The notes beneath the pieces were generated by a model that was not told where the DNA came from, made no database searches, and was given only the letters and a program-made list of their open reading frames with translations. From Flavimobilis soli (GTDB lineage Bacteria > Actinomycetota > Actinomycetes > Actinomycetales > Cellulomonadaceae), in contig NZ_PDJH01000001.1 in NCBI RefSeq assembly GCF_002564025.1, forward strand, positions 496,001-560,000: 64,000 nt of DNA. Direction: 5' to 3'. Position 1 is the stretch's first letter. Every line of letters begins with the position of its first letter. Positions 33,382 to 41,656 of the stretch are shown in pieces. Made by a program: the position numbers and the translations under genes.

Positions 33382-34626
33382 ATGGCAGCTCCCCGGGTCC
33401 TGGCAATCGTCCTCGCAGGTGGCGAAGGTAAGCGGCTGATGCCGCTCACGGCAGACCGGGCCAAGCCCGGCGTCCCGTTCGGCGGGATCTACCGCCTGAT
33501 CGACTTCGCGCTGTCGAACCTCGTGAACTCGCACTACCTCCAGATCGTCGTGCTGACGCAGTACAAGTCGCACTCGCTCGACCGGCACATCACGAAGACC
33601 TGGCGCATGTCCCACCTGCTGGGCAACTTCGTCGCCTCGGTGCCCGCGCAGCAGCGCGTCGGCAAGCACTGGTACCTCGGCAGCGCGGACGCGATCTACC
33701 AGTGCCTCAACATCATCTCGGACGAGCGTCCTGACATCGTCATCGTCGTCGGCGCGGACCACGTCTACCGCATGGACTTCAAGCAGATGGTCGACGCGCA
33801 CATCGAGTCGGGTGCGCAGCTGTCCGTCGCGGGGATCCGGCAGCCGATCGCGCTCGCGGACCAGTTCGGCGTCATCGACACCGACCCGACCGACGCGACG
33901 AAGATCCGCGCGTTCCTCGAGAAGCCGACCGACCCGGTCGGCCTGCCTGACTCCCCCGGCGAGGTGCTCGCCTCCATGGGCAACTACGTCTTCGACGCTG
34001 ACGCGCTCGTCGAGGCCGTCACGCAGGACGCGGCGAGCCTGACGAGCCGGCACGACATGGGCGGCGACATCGTCCCGATGTTCGTCGAGCGCGGCACGGC
34101 CGCCGTCTACGACTTCATCCGCAACGACGTGCCCGGTTCGACCGATCGCGACCGCGACTACTGGCGCGACGTCGGGACGCTCGACTCGTACTACGAGGCG
34201 AACCGCGACCTCATGGCCGTCCAGCCGGTGTTCAACCTCTACAACGAGCTGTGGCCGCTCTACACGGGTTACGTCGGCCTGCCGCCCGCGAAGTTCGTCC
34301 ACGCGAGCGGAGGACGCGTCGGTCACGCGGTCGACTCGATCGTGTCGCCCGGCGTGATCGTCTCGGGTGGCCAGGCCGCTGGCTCGGTCCTTTCCCCCGG
34401 CGTCGTGCTGCACTCCTGGTCCTCGGTCGCCGACTCGGTGCTCATGGACAACGTCGAGGTGCAGCGCCACGCGCAGATCAACCGCTGCATCATCGACAAG
34501 AACTGCGTGATCGAGGAGAACGTCCGCGTCGGCTTCGACCCCGAGGTCGACCGCGCGCGCGGTCTGACGGTCACCGAGAGCGGGCTCACGGTCATCCCGA
34601 AGGGGACGATCGTCCGCGACGCGTGA
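33382..34626 (+). CDS. glgC: Glucose-1-phosphate adenylyltransferase GlgC
   Basis: Makes ADP-glucose from ATP and glucose-1-phosphate, the committed step of glycogen synthesis. The 414 residues include the nucleotidyl motif [25 protein letters not shown] at residues 11-35, the Asp of [10 protein letters not shown] near 125-134, and FLEKP near 175-180 for sugar phosphate binding. A C-terminal left-handed beta helix (about 300-414) has hexapeptide repeats. The ATG at 33382 has TAGTGT 6 nt upstream. It faces glgA, its pathway partner, and precedes serB. Confidence 0.97.
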   Translation: MAAPRVLAIVLAGGEGKRLMPLTADRAKPGVPFGGIYRLIDFALSNLVNSHYLQIVVLTQYKSHSLDRHITKTWRMSHLLGNFVASVPAQQRVGKHWYLGSADAIYQCLNIISDERPDIVIVVGADHVYRMDFKQMVDAHIESGAQLSVAGIRQPIALADQFGVIDTDPTDATKIRAFLEKPTDPVGLPDSPGEVLASMGNYVFDADALVEAVTQDAASLTSRHDMGGDIVPMFVERGTAAVYDFIRNDVPGSTDRDRDYWRDVGTLDSYYEANRDLMAVQPVFNLYNELWPLYTGYVGLPPAKFVHASGGRVGHAVDSIVSPGVIVSGGQAAGSVLSPGVVLHSWSSVADSVLMDNVEVQRHAQINRCIIDKNCVIEENVRVGFDPEVDRARGLTVTESGLTVIPKGTIVRDA

Positions 34627-34684
34627 GGCGTCCGGGTCGCGGGCACTGACGCGCGCGGCCCGCGCCGATCCCTATCGTGAGCAC

Positions 34685-35356
34685 GTGACCGCGACCGAGC
34701 CCGCCCGCACCGACCGCCACCTCCTCGTGATGGACGTCGACTCGACGTTCATCACCGCCGAGGTCATCGAGCTCCTCGCCGACCACGCCGGCACCCGGGC
34801 GGAGGTGGCAGCCGTCACGGAGGCCGCGATGCGCGGCGAGCTCGACTTCGCCGCGTCGCTCGAGCGGCGCGTCGCGACGCTCGCAGGCCTGCCCGTGTCG
34901 GTGTTCGAGGACGTCCTCGCGGAGGTCCGGCTGACGCCGGGCGTCGTCGAGCTGCTCGACGTCTGCCGCAGCCGCGGCTGGGTCGTGGGCCTTGTGTCGG
35001 GCGGCTTCGAGGAGGTCGTCGCGCCGCTCGCGGCACGCCACGGGATCACGCGGTTCCGCGCGAACCGGCTCGAGGTGCGCGACGGCGTCCTCACCGGGCG
35101 GACGACCGGTCCGGTGATCGACCGCGCGGCCAAGGAGCGCACGCTGCGCGAGCTCGCCGAGGCCGAGGGCATACCGATGTCGCGCACCGTCGCGATCGGC
35201 GACGGTGCGAACGACCTCGACATGATCGGTGCCGCCGGCATCGGCATCGCGTTCCAGGCGAAGCCGGTCGTCGTGGCAGCAGCGCCCTACTCCGTGCCCG
35301 GCCCGCGGATCGACGACGCGGTGGCGGTCATCGACGCGGCGATCGCCGGTCGCTGA
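34685..35356 (+). CDS. serB: Phosphoserine phosphatase SerB
   Basis: A 223-residue HAD-family phosphatase for the last step of serine synthesis. Motif I is MDVDSTFI with nucleophile Asp17 and acid Asp19. Motif II is VGLVSGGFEEV near 100-110. The Lys of motif III is in AAKERTLRELA, and motif IV is IGDGANDLDMIGAAG near 172-186. It lacks the N-terminal ACT domains of some SerB proteins. The GTG at 34685 has TATCGT (34673-34678) 6 nt upstream and so looks leaderless. A hairpin terminator follows. Confidence 0.92.
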   Translation: MTATEPARTDRHLLVMDVDSTFITAEVIELLADHAGTRAEVAAVTEAAMRGELDFAASLERRVATLAGLPVSVFEDVLAEVRLTPGVVELLDVCRSRGWVVGLVSGGFEEVVAPLAARHGITRFRANRLEVRDGVLTGRTTGPVIDRAAKERTLRELAEAEGIPMSRTVAIGDGANDLDMIGAAGIGIAFQAKPVVVAAAPYSVPGPRIDDAVAVIDAAIAGR

Positions 35357-35392
35357 GCCCGGCACGCACGCACGAGCTTCGCTCTACGACGC

Positions 35393-35426
35393 GACGAGGC
35401 CCGCCCCTGCTGGGGCGGGCCTCGTC
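35393..35426. terminator. Bidirectional terminator between serB and sixA
   Basis: A perfect 15-bp stem (35393-35407 with 35412-35426) with a TGCT loop lies 37 bases after serB and 42 bases after the sixA stop on the other strand. The right arm is followed by ctcc. It should end both convergent transcripts. Confidence 0.8.
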
Positions 35427-35467
35427 CTCCGTCCGGGTCGACGGCACCGCCGTGACCGTCGGGTGAG

Positions 35468-35989
35468 CTAGACCTCGGGGCGGAACACTCCCCTGAGCAG
35501 CGCGACGTCGTCGCCCCACTGCTCCCACGGCACGTCCGCCGTCAGGACGCTGAACGCCGCGGTCGGCACGCCCGCACGGACCTGCGCGAGCGCGCCCTGG
35601 TCGGAGCCAGGCGCGGCGAGCGCCCCCGCGAGCCCGGACACGGCCGGCTCGTGCCCCACGAGGAGCACGGTCCGCACGCGCGCGTCGATGCCGCGCACGG
35701 CGGCGAGCAGGCCCGACGGGGTCGCGCCGTAGAGGTCGTCACGCATGTCGACCTGAGGCTCGGCCTGCTTGAGAGCAGCCTTCGCGAGCTCCCACGTCTG
35801 ACGCGTGCGCAGCGCCGTCGAGCACAGCACGACCTCGGGGAGGAGGCCTCCCTCGACGAGGTGCTTGCCGAGGCGTGTCGCTTGCTTGCGGCCCTGGAGG
35901 GCCAACGGACGAAGCTCGTCCGCGGCGCCGTCGGCCGGCTCGGCCTTGGCGTGTCGCAGGACGACCAGGGTGCGTTCTGTTCCGGGCAT
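35468..35989 (-). CDS. sixA: SixA-type phosphohistidine phosphatase (histidine phosphatase family)
   Basis: A 173-residue branch-2-like histidine phosphatase. The catalytic RHAKAEP is at residues 12-18 with phospho-acceptor His13. CSTALRTRQTWELA gives the second Arg, and LLVGHEPAVSGLAGAL supplies the second His. In E. coli SixA removes phosphate from histidine phosphocarriers; the substrate here is unproven. The ATG at 35989 lies 12 bases after the fabI stop on the same strand, so it may be the last gene of fabG-fabI-sixA. Confidence 0.88.
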   Translation of the reverse strand: MPGTERTLVVLRHAKAEPADGAADELRPLALQGRKQATRLGKHLVEGGLLPEVVLCSTALRTRQTWELAKAALKQAEPQVDMRDDLYGATPSGLLAAVRGIDARVRTVLLVGHEPAVSGLAGALAAPGSDQGALAQVRAGVPTAAFSVLTADVPWEQWGDDVALLRGVFRPEV

Positions 35990-36001
35990 GGCCCTAGAGT
36001 C

Positions 36002-36769
36002 TCACAAGCCCATCGCGTGGACTCCCCCGTCCACGTGCACGATCTCGCCGGTCGTGGCCGGGAACCAGTCGGACAGCAGCGCGGCGACGGCGCGGGCGGT
36101 CGGCTCGGGGTCGGACTGGTCCCAGCCGAGCGGCGCGCGCTCGGGCCAACCGCCCTCCATCTTCTCGAAGCCGGGGATGGACTTCGCGGCGGTCGTGCGG
36201 ATCGGGCCGGCCGACACGAGGTTGACGCGGATCCCCTCAGGGCCGAGGTCGCGTGCGAGGTAGCGCGACGTCGACTCGAACGCCGCCTTCGCGACACCCA
36301 TCCAGTCGTAGACAGGCCACGCGAAGCTCGCGTCGAACGTCAGGCCGACGATCGAGCCGCCCTGGGTCATGAGCGGCTTGGCCGCGACCGCGAGCGACTT
36401 GAGCGAGAACGCGGAGACCTCGAGAGCGGTCGCGACGTCGGCCCACTGGCCCGACAGGAAGTTGCCGCCCATGACGGACTGCGGCGCGAAACCGATCGAG
36501 TGGACGACACCGTCGAGGTGGTCGACGTGCTCGGACACGCGGCCCGCGAGCGCCTCGAGGTCACCCTCGTCGGTGACGTCGAGCTCGATGACGGGCGCGG
36601 GCGCCGGGAGGCGCTTCGCGATCGCCTGCGTGAGGCGAAGCTGGCGGCCGAACGACGTCAGGACGACCTCGGCACCCTCCTGCTGGGCGAGGCGGGCGAC
36701 GTGGAAGGCGATCGAGTGGTCGGTGAGCACGCCGGTGACGAGAAGCTTCTTGCCGTCGAGAAGAGCCAT
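36002..36769 (-). CDS. fabI: Enoyl-[acyl-carrier-protein] reductase (NADH), FabI/InhA type
   Basis: Reduces the trans-2-enoyl-ACP double bond in type II fatty acid synthesis. The 255 residues begin MALLDGKKLLVTGVLTDHSIAFHVARLAQQ, the FabI-type dinucleotide loop (G-x5-S-I-A). The catalytic pair Tyr-x6-Lys is seen in VYDWMGVAKAAF, and the Gly-rich acyl site reads SAGPIRTTAAKSIPGFEKM. Overall it resembles mycobacterial InhA, which isoniazid and triclosan target. The start ATG at 36769 has AAAGGA at the right distance; a longer frame upstream is unlikely. It follows fabG by about 70 bases, as mabA-inhA do in mycobacteria. Confidence 0.95.
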   Translation of the reverse strand: MALLDGKKLLVTGVLTDHSIAFHVARLAQQEGAEVVLTSFGRQLRLTQAIAKRLPAPAPVIELDVTDEGDLEALAGRVSEHVDHLDGVVHSIGFAPQSVMGGNFLSGQWADVATALEVSAFSLKSLAVAAKPLMTQGGSIVGLTFDASFAWPVYDWMGVAKAAFESTSRYLARDLGPEGIRVNLVSAGPIRTTAAKSIPGFEKMEGGWPERAPLGWDQSDPEPTARAVAALLSDWFPATTGEIVHVDGGVHAMGL

Positions 36770-36839
36770 GGGTGGTCCTTTCTGCATCGCGGCCCGTGCG
36801 TGCACGGGCCGCGGGAGGTCTGTTGGTGGGGGGATCCGG

Positions 36840-37550
36840 TCAGTGACCCATGCCGAGGCCGCCGTCGACCGGGACCACTGCCCCGCTGACGTAGGCGGCG
36901 TCGGGCGAGGCGAGGAACTGGACGACGCCGGCGACCTCGTCGGGCGACGCGAACCGCCCGGCCGGGATCGTGGCGAGGTACTGCTTCTGGCGTTCCTCGG
37001 GGAGCTCGGCGGTCATCGCGGTCTCGATGAAGCCAGGAGCGACGACGTTCGCGGTGATACCGCGTCCGCCCAGCTCCCGGGTGATCGAGCGGGCCATGCC
37101 GACGAGCGCCGCCTTCGAGGACGCGTAGTTCACCTGGCCGGGGCCGCCGTAGAGGCCGACGACCGAGGAGATGAGGACGATGCGGCCGCGGCGCATGCGG
37201 ATCATGCCCTTGGACGCGCGGCGCACGCAGCGGAACGTGCCGGTGAGGTTGACGTCGAGGACCGACTCGAACTCCTCGTCGGACATGCGCATGAGCAGCT
37301 GGTCCTTCGTGACGCCCGCGTTCGCGACGAGCACCTCGACGGGGCCGAGCTCTGCCTCGACCTTGTCGAAGGCCGCGTCCACGGACGCGGTGTCGGTGAC
37401 GTCGCCGACGACGCCGAGCACGCCGTCGGGCAGGTCGCCGCTGCGGTAGATCGTCGCGACGCGGTCGCCGTTCGCCACGAAACGCTCGGCGATCGCGCGG
37501 CCGATCCCGCGGTTGGCTCCGGTCACCAGAACGGTGCGCGGCTCGGTCAC
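36840..37550 (-). CDS. fabG: 3-oxoacyl-[acyl-carrier-protein] reductase FabG
   Basis: A 236-residue SDR enzyme that reduces beta-ketoacyl-ACP with NADPH. The nucleotide motif TGANRGIGRAIAERF is at residues 10-24, VANAG lies near 77-81, and the catalytic Ser-Tyr-Lys is in ISSVVGLYGGPGQVNYASSKAA near 129-150. The length is slightly short of the usual 240-250, as in MabA. The ATG at 37550 has the ribosome site TGGAGGAC, and a -10-like TAGCGT lies 55 bases upstream (37605-37610). It heads a likely fabG-fabI operon and diverges from the DUF3099 gene. Confidence 0.95.
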   Translation of the reverse strand: MTEPRTVLVTGANRGIGRAIAERFVANGDRVATIYRSGDLPDGVLGVVGDVTDTASVDAAFDKVEAELGPVEVLVANAGVTKDQLLMRMSDEEFESVLDVNLTGTFRCVRRASKGMIRMRRGRIVLISSVVGLYGGPGQVNYASSKAALVGMARSITRELGGRGITANVVAPGFIETAMTAELPEERQKQYLATIPAGRFASPDEVAGVVQFLASPDAAYVSGAVVPVDGGLGMGH

Positions 37551-37735
37551 ATGTCCTCCAGGTCGTCGACGTGCTCAGGGGCAGGGTGCGCCCACGTCCT
37601 CCCGACGCTACCCGCGGGGAGGGCGCGCACCCGTGAACGGCGCACGCACGGATGGAACGCGCCTCTTGTGGACTTCCCACAAAGATCACAGCCGGCCACC
37701 GGGTCCGCACGAGGCGACGCGCCTAGACTCTTGAG

Positions 37736-38137
37736 GTGATGACTCGAGGCACCGGACGACAGCGGCGACGCTCTGACGACGTCCCGGTGCAGAGGGTGTC
37801 CGACGCGCCCCTGTCGCTCGAGGACGACCAGCAGCGGCGCATGCGCACCTACCTGGTCCAGATGTCGATCCGCCTCGTGTGCATCTTCCTCGCGGTCTTC
37901 GTGCCCGGCGTGCTGCGGTGGGTGTTCGTCGCAGGAGCGGTCGTCCTCCCGTACACGGCGGTCATCCTCGTCAACGCCGGCCGCGACCGGCGCACGCAGG
38001 CGACCCTCATCGACACGCGGGCCCTGCCGTCCCGTCCCTACGCGGACCCCGCAGGCCCAGGTTCGCCCGGTGCGGCGGGGACCTGGGACGATGGGCAGGA
38101 CCAGCCGGAAGGCCATCGACCCAGGAGCACACGTTGA
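37736..38137 (+). CDS. DUF3099 domain-containing membrane protein
   Basis: A 133-residue protein. An Arg-rich N-terminus is followed by the family motif VSDAPLSLEDDQQRRMRTYLVQ, then two close hydrophobic helices (about residues 42-60 and 64-82), then a polar tail. The function is unknown; the family is confined to actinobacteria. The start is GTG at 37736, or ATG one codon later; TAGACT (37724-37729) sits 6 nt before the GTG and fits leaderless transcription. The stop overlaps the TTG start of the next gene by 4 bases. Confidence 0.85.
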   Translation: MMTRGTGRQRRRSDDVPVQRVSDAPLSLEDDQQRRMRTYLVQMSIRLVCIFLAVFVPGVLRWVFVAGAVVLPYTAVILVNAGRDRRTQATLIDTRALPSRPYADPAGPGSPGAAGTWDDGQDQPEGHRPRSTR

Positions 38138-38361
38138 CCACGCCCGAACCCGACCCCGTCGACCGCGAGCTCGTGTGCAGCGGCAAGGGCTGCCGCGCGC
38201 AGGCCGTGTGGGCCGTGCTGTGGAACAACCCCAAGATCCACACGCCTGACCGCCGCAAGGTGTGGCTCGCGTGCGACGACCACCGCGACCACCTCGAGAA
38301 CTTCCTCGACCTGCGCGGCTTCCGCAAGGGCACGATCCCGGTCGAGGAGCTCGAGCAGTGA
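38134..38361 (+). CDS. Small conserved protein with a zinc-ribbon-like Cys/His pattern
   Basis: A 75-residue protein with CSGKGC near residues 15-20 and CDDHRDH near 50-56, a Cys/His arrangement suited to binding a metal. The core VWAVLWNNPKIHTPDRRKVWL is conserved-looking and actinobacterial. Function unknown; similar proteins have been called acetone carboxylase by error. I choose the TTG at 38134 because it overlaps the preceding stop and has AGGAGC upstream. The frame is open further upstream, but that would overlap the DUF3099 gene. The stop overlaps the SURF1 start. Confidence 0.75.
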   Translation: MTTPEPDPVDRELVCSGKGCRAQAVWAVLWNNPKIHTPDRRKVWLACDDHRDHLENFLDLRGFRKGTIPVEELEQ

Positions 38362-39317
38362 CGGAGCCGGCCACGTCACCCGAGCGCGCTCGCGCGAGGA
38401 CGCGGCGCGAGTGGGTCGTGCTGTTCGTCGGGGCGCTCGTCGTCGCCCTGCTCTGCCTCGCGGCGGGGCGCTGGCAGTGGCACCGCTACGAGTCGAAGCG
38501 CGACGCCGTCGCGATCGTGACGACCAACTACGACGCGCCCGCCGTGCCGTTCGCCACGCTCGTGCCCGAGCCCGGGGCGACGGTCCCCGCGTCCCTCGTC
38601 TGGCGCACCGTGACCGTGACCGGCACCTACCTCGAGGACGCGACCGTCCTGCTGCGCAACCGGCCGGTCGACTCGACGGCGGGCTTCCACGTGCTGACGC
38701 CGTTCCAGGCCGAGGACCCGGCCGTCACGGTGGTCGTGGACCGCGGCTTCATCCCGATCGGTGCGGACGCCTCCGCGCCCGACGTCGTCCCTGCCCCGCC
38801 GGCCGGGACCGTGACGGTCACGGCGCGGCTGCGCGAGGAGGAGTCACCGAGCGGGCGCGGCGCACCCAGCGGCCACGTGCAGTCGATCAACAACGAGCAG
38901 GTCCTCGCCGCGGGCGGGCTCCCGGCCGACGACGTCGCGACGATCGACGGCTACCTCGCCGTCGTGTCGGAGTCGCCCGCCCCGGAGACGACGCTGCGGG
39001 CGCTGCAGGCCCCGGACACGTCGCTCGGGTCGCACCTGTCGTACACCTTCCAGTGGTGCGTCTTCGCGGCCGGGGCGATCGGCGGCTTCTTCGTGCTGCT
39101 GCGCCGCGAGCGGCGCGAGGCGGACGAGCGCGCCGGTCTCGCCGCCGGCGCTGCGGTCCTGCCCGAGGGCACCGCCCCCGAGGTCGTCGCGTGGGTGTCG
39201 GGGCGGCGCTCCGGCTCGGCCGACCGCCGGCCGCGCCGCATGACGGACGAGGACGCCGAGGACGCCGAGATCGACGCCCTCGAGAGCGGTCAGGCGAGCG
39301 ACACCAGCTCGGCGTAG
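38358..39317 (+). CDS. SURF1 family cytochrome oxidase assembly protein
   Basis: A 319-residue membrane protein with the SURF1 layout. One helix near the N-terminus (about residues 20-38, VVLFVGALVVALLCLAAGRWQW) is followed by an extracytoplasmic domain of about 190 residues with the family phrase ATVLLRNRPVDSTAGFHVLTPFQ, then a second helix around 222-240 (SYTFQWCVFAAGAIGGFFVLLR). It helps insert haem A into the aa3 oxidase, matching ctaA elsewhere in the window. The GTG at 38358 overlaps the previous stop (GTGA). Its last 28 bases overlap the end of the ABC-F gene on the other strand. Confidence 0.9.
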   Translation: MTEPATSPERARARTRREWVVLFVGALVVALLCLAAGRWQWHRYESKRDAVAIVTTNYDAPAVPFATLVPEPGATVPASLVWRTVTVTGTYLEDATVLLRNRPVDSTAGFHVLTPFQAEDPAVTVVVDRGFIPIGADASAPDVVPAPPAGTVTVTARLREEESPSGRGAPSGHVQSINNEQVLAAGGLPADDVATIDGYLAVVSESPAPETTLRALQAPDTSLGSHLSYTFQWCVFAAGAIGGFFVLLRRERREADERAGLAAGAAVLPEGTAPEVVAWVSGRRSGSADRRPRRMTDEDAEDAEIDALESGQASDTSSA

Positions 39318-40888
39318 CTGTCGTTCCAGAGGTCCTCGTCGCCGTCGGGCAGCAGGAGGACGCGCTCGGGCACGAGCGCCTCGACGGCGCCCTCGTCGTG
39401 CGTGACCATGACGACCGCACCCTCGTACGTGCTGAGCGCACCGAGGATCTCCTCGCGACTGGCCGGGTCGAGGTTGTTCGTCGGCTCGTCGAGCAGCAGG
39501 ACGTTCGCCGAGGAGACGACGAGCGTCGCGAGCGCGAGCCGCGTCTTCTCACCACCCGACAGCACCTTCGTCGGCTTGTCCGCGTCGTCGCCCGAGAACA
39601 GGAACGAGCCGAGCACCGAGCGCACCTCGGTGTCCGTGAGGTCCGGGGCGGAGTGGCGGAGGTTCTCGACGACGGTCATCGACATGTCGAGGGTGTCGTG
39701 CTCCTGGGCGTAGTAGCCGATCTTCAGGCCGTGCCCGTGGATGACCGAGCCCGTGTCGGGCTGCTCGACGCCCGCGAGGATCCGCAGCATCGTCGTCTTG
39801 CCCGCACCGTTGAGGCCGAGGATGACGACGCGCGAGCCGCGGTCGATCGCGAGGTCGACGCCGGTGAACACCTCGAGCGAGCCGTACGCCTTCGTCAGGC
39901 CCTCGGCCATGAGCGGCGTCTTGCCGCACGGCGCCGGCTTGGGGAAGCGCAGCTTCGCGACCTTGTCGCTCACGCGCTCGCCCTCGAGGCCTTCGAGGAG
40001 CTTCTCGGCGCGGCGGAGCATGTTCTGCGCAGCGACGGCCTTCGTCGCCTTGGCGCGCATCTTCTCGCCCTGGGCCTGGAGCGTCGCGGCCTTCTTCTCG
40101 GCGTTCGCACGCTCGCGGCGGCGACGCTTCTCGTCGGTCTCGCGCTGCTTGACGTACGCGTCGTAGCCGAGGTTGTACTGGTCGATCGTCGAGCGGGTCG
40201 CGTCGAGGAAGAACACCTTGGTGCACACGACGCGCAGCAGCTCGACGTCGTGCGAGATGACGACGAGGCCGCCCGAGTAGGTGCGCAGGTACTCGCGCAG
40301 CCACACGATCGAGTCGTGGTCGAGGTGGTTCGTCGGCTCGTCGAGCAGGAGGGTGTCGACGCCCGAGAACAGGATGCGGGCGAGCTCGACGCGACGGCGC
40401 TGACCGCCCGAGAGCGTGCCGATCGGCTGCGAGAGGACCCGCTCGTCGAGGCCGAGGTTCACGGTGATGCGCTCGGCCTCCGACTCGGCGGCGTAGCCGC
40501 CCGCCGCGAGGAAGCGCTCCTCGAGGCGCGGGTAGCGCTCCATCGCCGCCGCGGCGGTCTCGGGGACCGCCGAGGCCATCTGCCCCTCGGCCTCGCGCAT
40601 GCCGCGCACGATGTCGTTGAGCCCGCGCGCCGACAGGACGCGGTCCATCGCGAGCTGGTCAGGGTCGGCCGTGCGGGGGTCCTGCGCGAGGTAGCCGATC
40701 TCGCTCGACCGGGTGATCGTGCCGGAGGTCGGCTGGGTCTCCCCTGCGAGAGTCTTCGTCAGCGTCGTCTTGCCCGCACCGTTACGACCGACGAGGCCGA
40801 TCCTGTCGCCTGCGGCCACACGGAACGTCGTCGGTTCGAGAAGGAGGCGGGCTCCGACCCGGATCTCGACGCCCTGGGCAGTGATCAC
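39290..40888 (-). CDS. ABC-F family ATPase (translation factor type)
   Basis: A 532-residue soluble protein with two ABC domains and no membrane part. The first Walker A is GRNGAGKTTL near residues 35-44, with signature LSGGQRRRVELAR; the second Walker A is GLNGAGKTTM near 340-350, with signature LSGGEKTRLALA. The charged linker between them, rich in Arg, Lys and Glu, is the ABC-F P-site tRNA interaction motif. Members act on ribosomes; antibiotic protection is possible but not shown. The GTG at 40888 has GGAGG 8 nt upstream and gives the usual VITAQGVEIRVG start. The 3' end overlaps SURF1 by 28 bases, convergent. Confidence 0.9.
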   Translation of the reverse strand: MITAQGVEIRVGARLLLEPTTFRVAAGDRIGLVGRNGAGKTTLTKTLAGETQPTSGTITRSSEIGYLAQDPRTADPDQLAMDRVLSARGLNDIVRGMREAEGQMASAVPETAAAAMERYPRLEERFLAAGGYAAESEAERITVNLGLDERVLSQPIGTLSGGQRRRVELARILFSGVDTLLLDEPTNHLDHDSIVWLREYLRTYSGGLVVISHDVELLRVVCTKVFFLDATRSTIDQYNLGYDAYVKQRETDEKRRRRERANAEKKAATLQAQGEKMRAKATKAVAAQNMLRRAEKLLEGLEGERVSDKVAKLRFPKPAPCGKTPLMAEGLTKAYGSLEVFTGVDLAIDRGSRVVILGLNGAGKTTMLRILAGVEQPDTGSVIHGHGLKIGYYAQEHDTLDMSMTVVENLRHSAPDLTDTEVRSVLGSFLFSGDDADKPTKVLSGGEKTRLALATLVVSSANVLLLDEPTNNLDPASREEILGALSTYEGAVVMVTHDEGAVEALVPERVLLLPDGDEDLWNDSYAELVSLA

Positions 40889-41005
40889 TGAGGTTTCCTC
40901 CATGCGGTGGTGGCCAGCCTTGGTCGGCGGCACAAACGCCCCCGAGTTTACCGGTGCCTACCGTTTCCCGACGACGTGATAACCGACTCACCGGAGGTCC
41001 CACCC

Positions 41006-41656
41006 ATGCCGAGCAGCACCGTCGGTCCCGCCGACGCCCCCGCCGCGAGCAGGTCCGTCGCGGGCACGTCCCTCGCGCCCCGGGCACGGTCGGCGTCGAC
41101 CGAGACGGCGCTCGTCGCGACGTTCGCCGCGCTCCTCGCGGTCTGCTCGCTCCTCGCGCTGTCCTTCGGTGCTGTCCCGGTCCCGGTGACGCTGCAGACG
41201 TTCGCCGTGCTGCTCGCGGGGGCCGTGCTCGGCCCTCGCCTCGGACCGCTCGCGGTGCTGCTGCACCTCGTGGTCGGTCTCGTCGGGCTGCCCGTGCTCG
41301 CAGGAGCCAAGGGCGGCCTCGCGGTCCTCGCCGGCCCCTCGGCCGGGTACCTCCTCGCGTTCCCCCTCGCGGCCCTCGTCACGGGCGTGATCGTCGTGGC
41401 ACTGCGTCGCCGGGGCGCCGCGCTCGTCGCGGTGACGCTCCTCGCGGGGATCGCGGGAACGCTCGTCATCTACGCCGTCGGCGTCCCCGTCATGGCGTGG
41501 CGGGCGGGCATGTCGCTCGAGGCGGCCGTCGCGTTCAACAACCTCTTCGTGCCCTTCGACCTCGTGAAGGTCGCGCTCGTCGCGATCACGGCCCCGGCGG
41601 TGCACCGCGCGTTCCCCGACCTGCTCCCGACCCGGCGACGCCGCGAGGCCGCGTGA
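41006..41656 (+). CDS. bioY: Biotin ECF transporter S component BioY
   Basis: A 216-residue substrate-binding membrane protein for biotin. About six hydrophobic helices span residues 30-205; the family stretch VPVPVTLQTFAVLLAGAVLGPRLG is at about 55-78 and GGLAVLAGPSAGYLLAFPLAA at about 105-125. The ATG at 41006 has GGAGGT (40993-40998). The ATPase gene starts inside its stop codon, so bioY-M-N form one operon. No biotin synthesis gene is in the window, so this importer may supply the cell. Confidence 0.93.
   Translation: MPSSTVGPADAPAASRSVAGTSLAPRARSASTETALVATFAALLAVCSLLALSFGAVPVPVTLQTFAVLLAGAVLGPRLGPLAVLLHLVVGLVGLPVLAGAKGGLAVLAGPSAGYLLAFPLAALVTGVIVVALRRRGAALVAVTLLAGIAGTLVIYAVGVPVMAWRAGMSLEAAVAFNNLFVPFDLVKVALVAITAPAVHRAFPDLLPTRRRREAA

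Noticed and set aside
40940..41000. A biotin-responsive operator or riboswitch ahead of bioY
   Set aside because: I saw only TACCG-type short repeats and a ribosome site; no BirA- or BioQ-like palindrome could be recognised.
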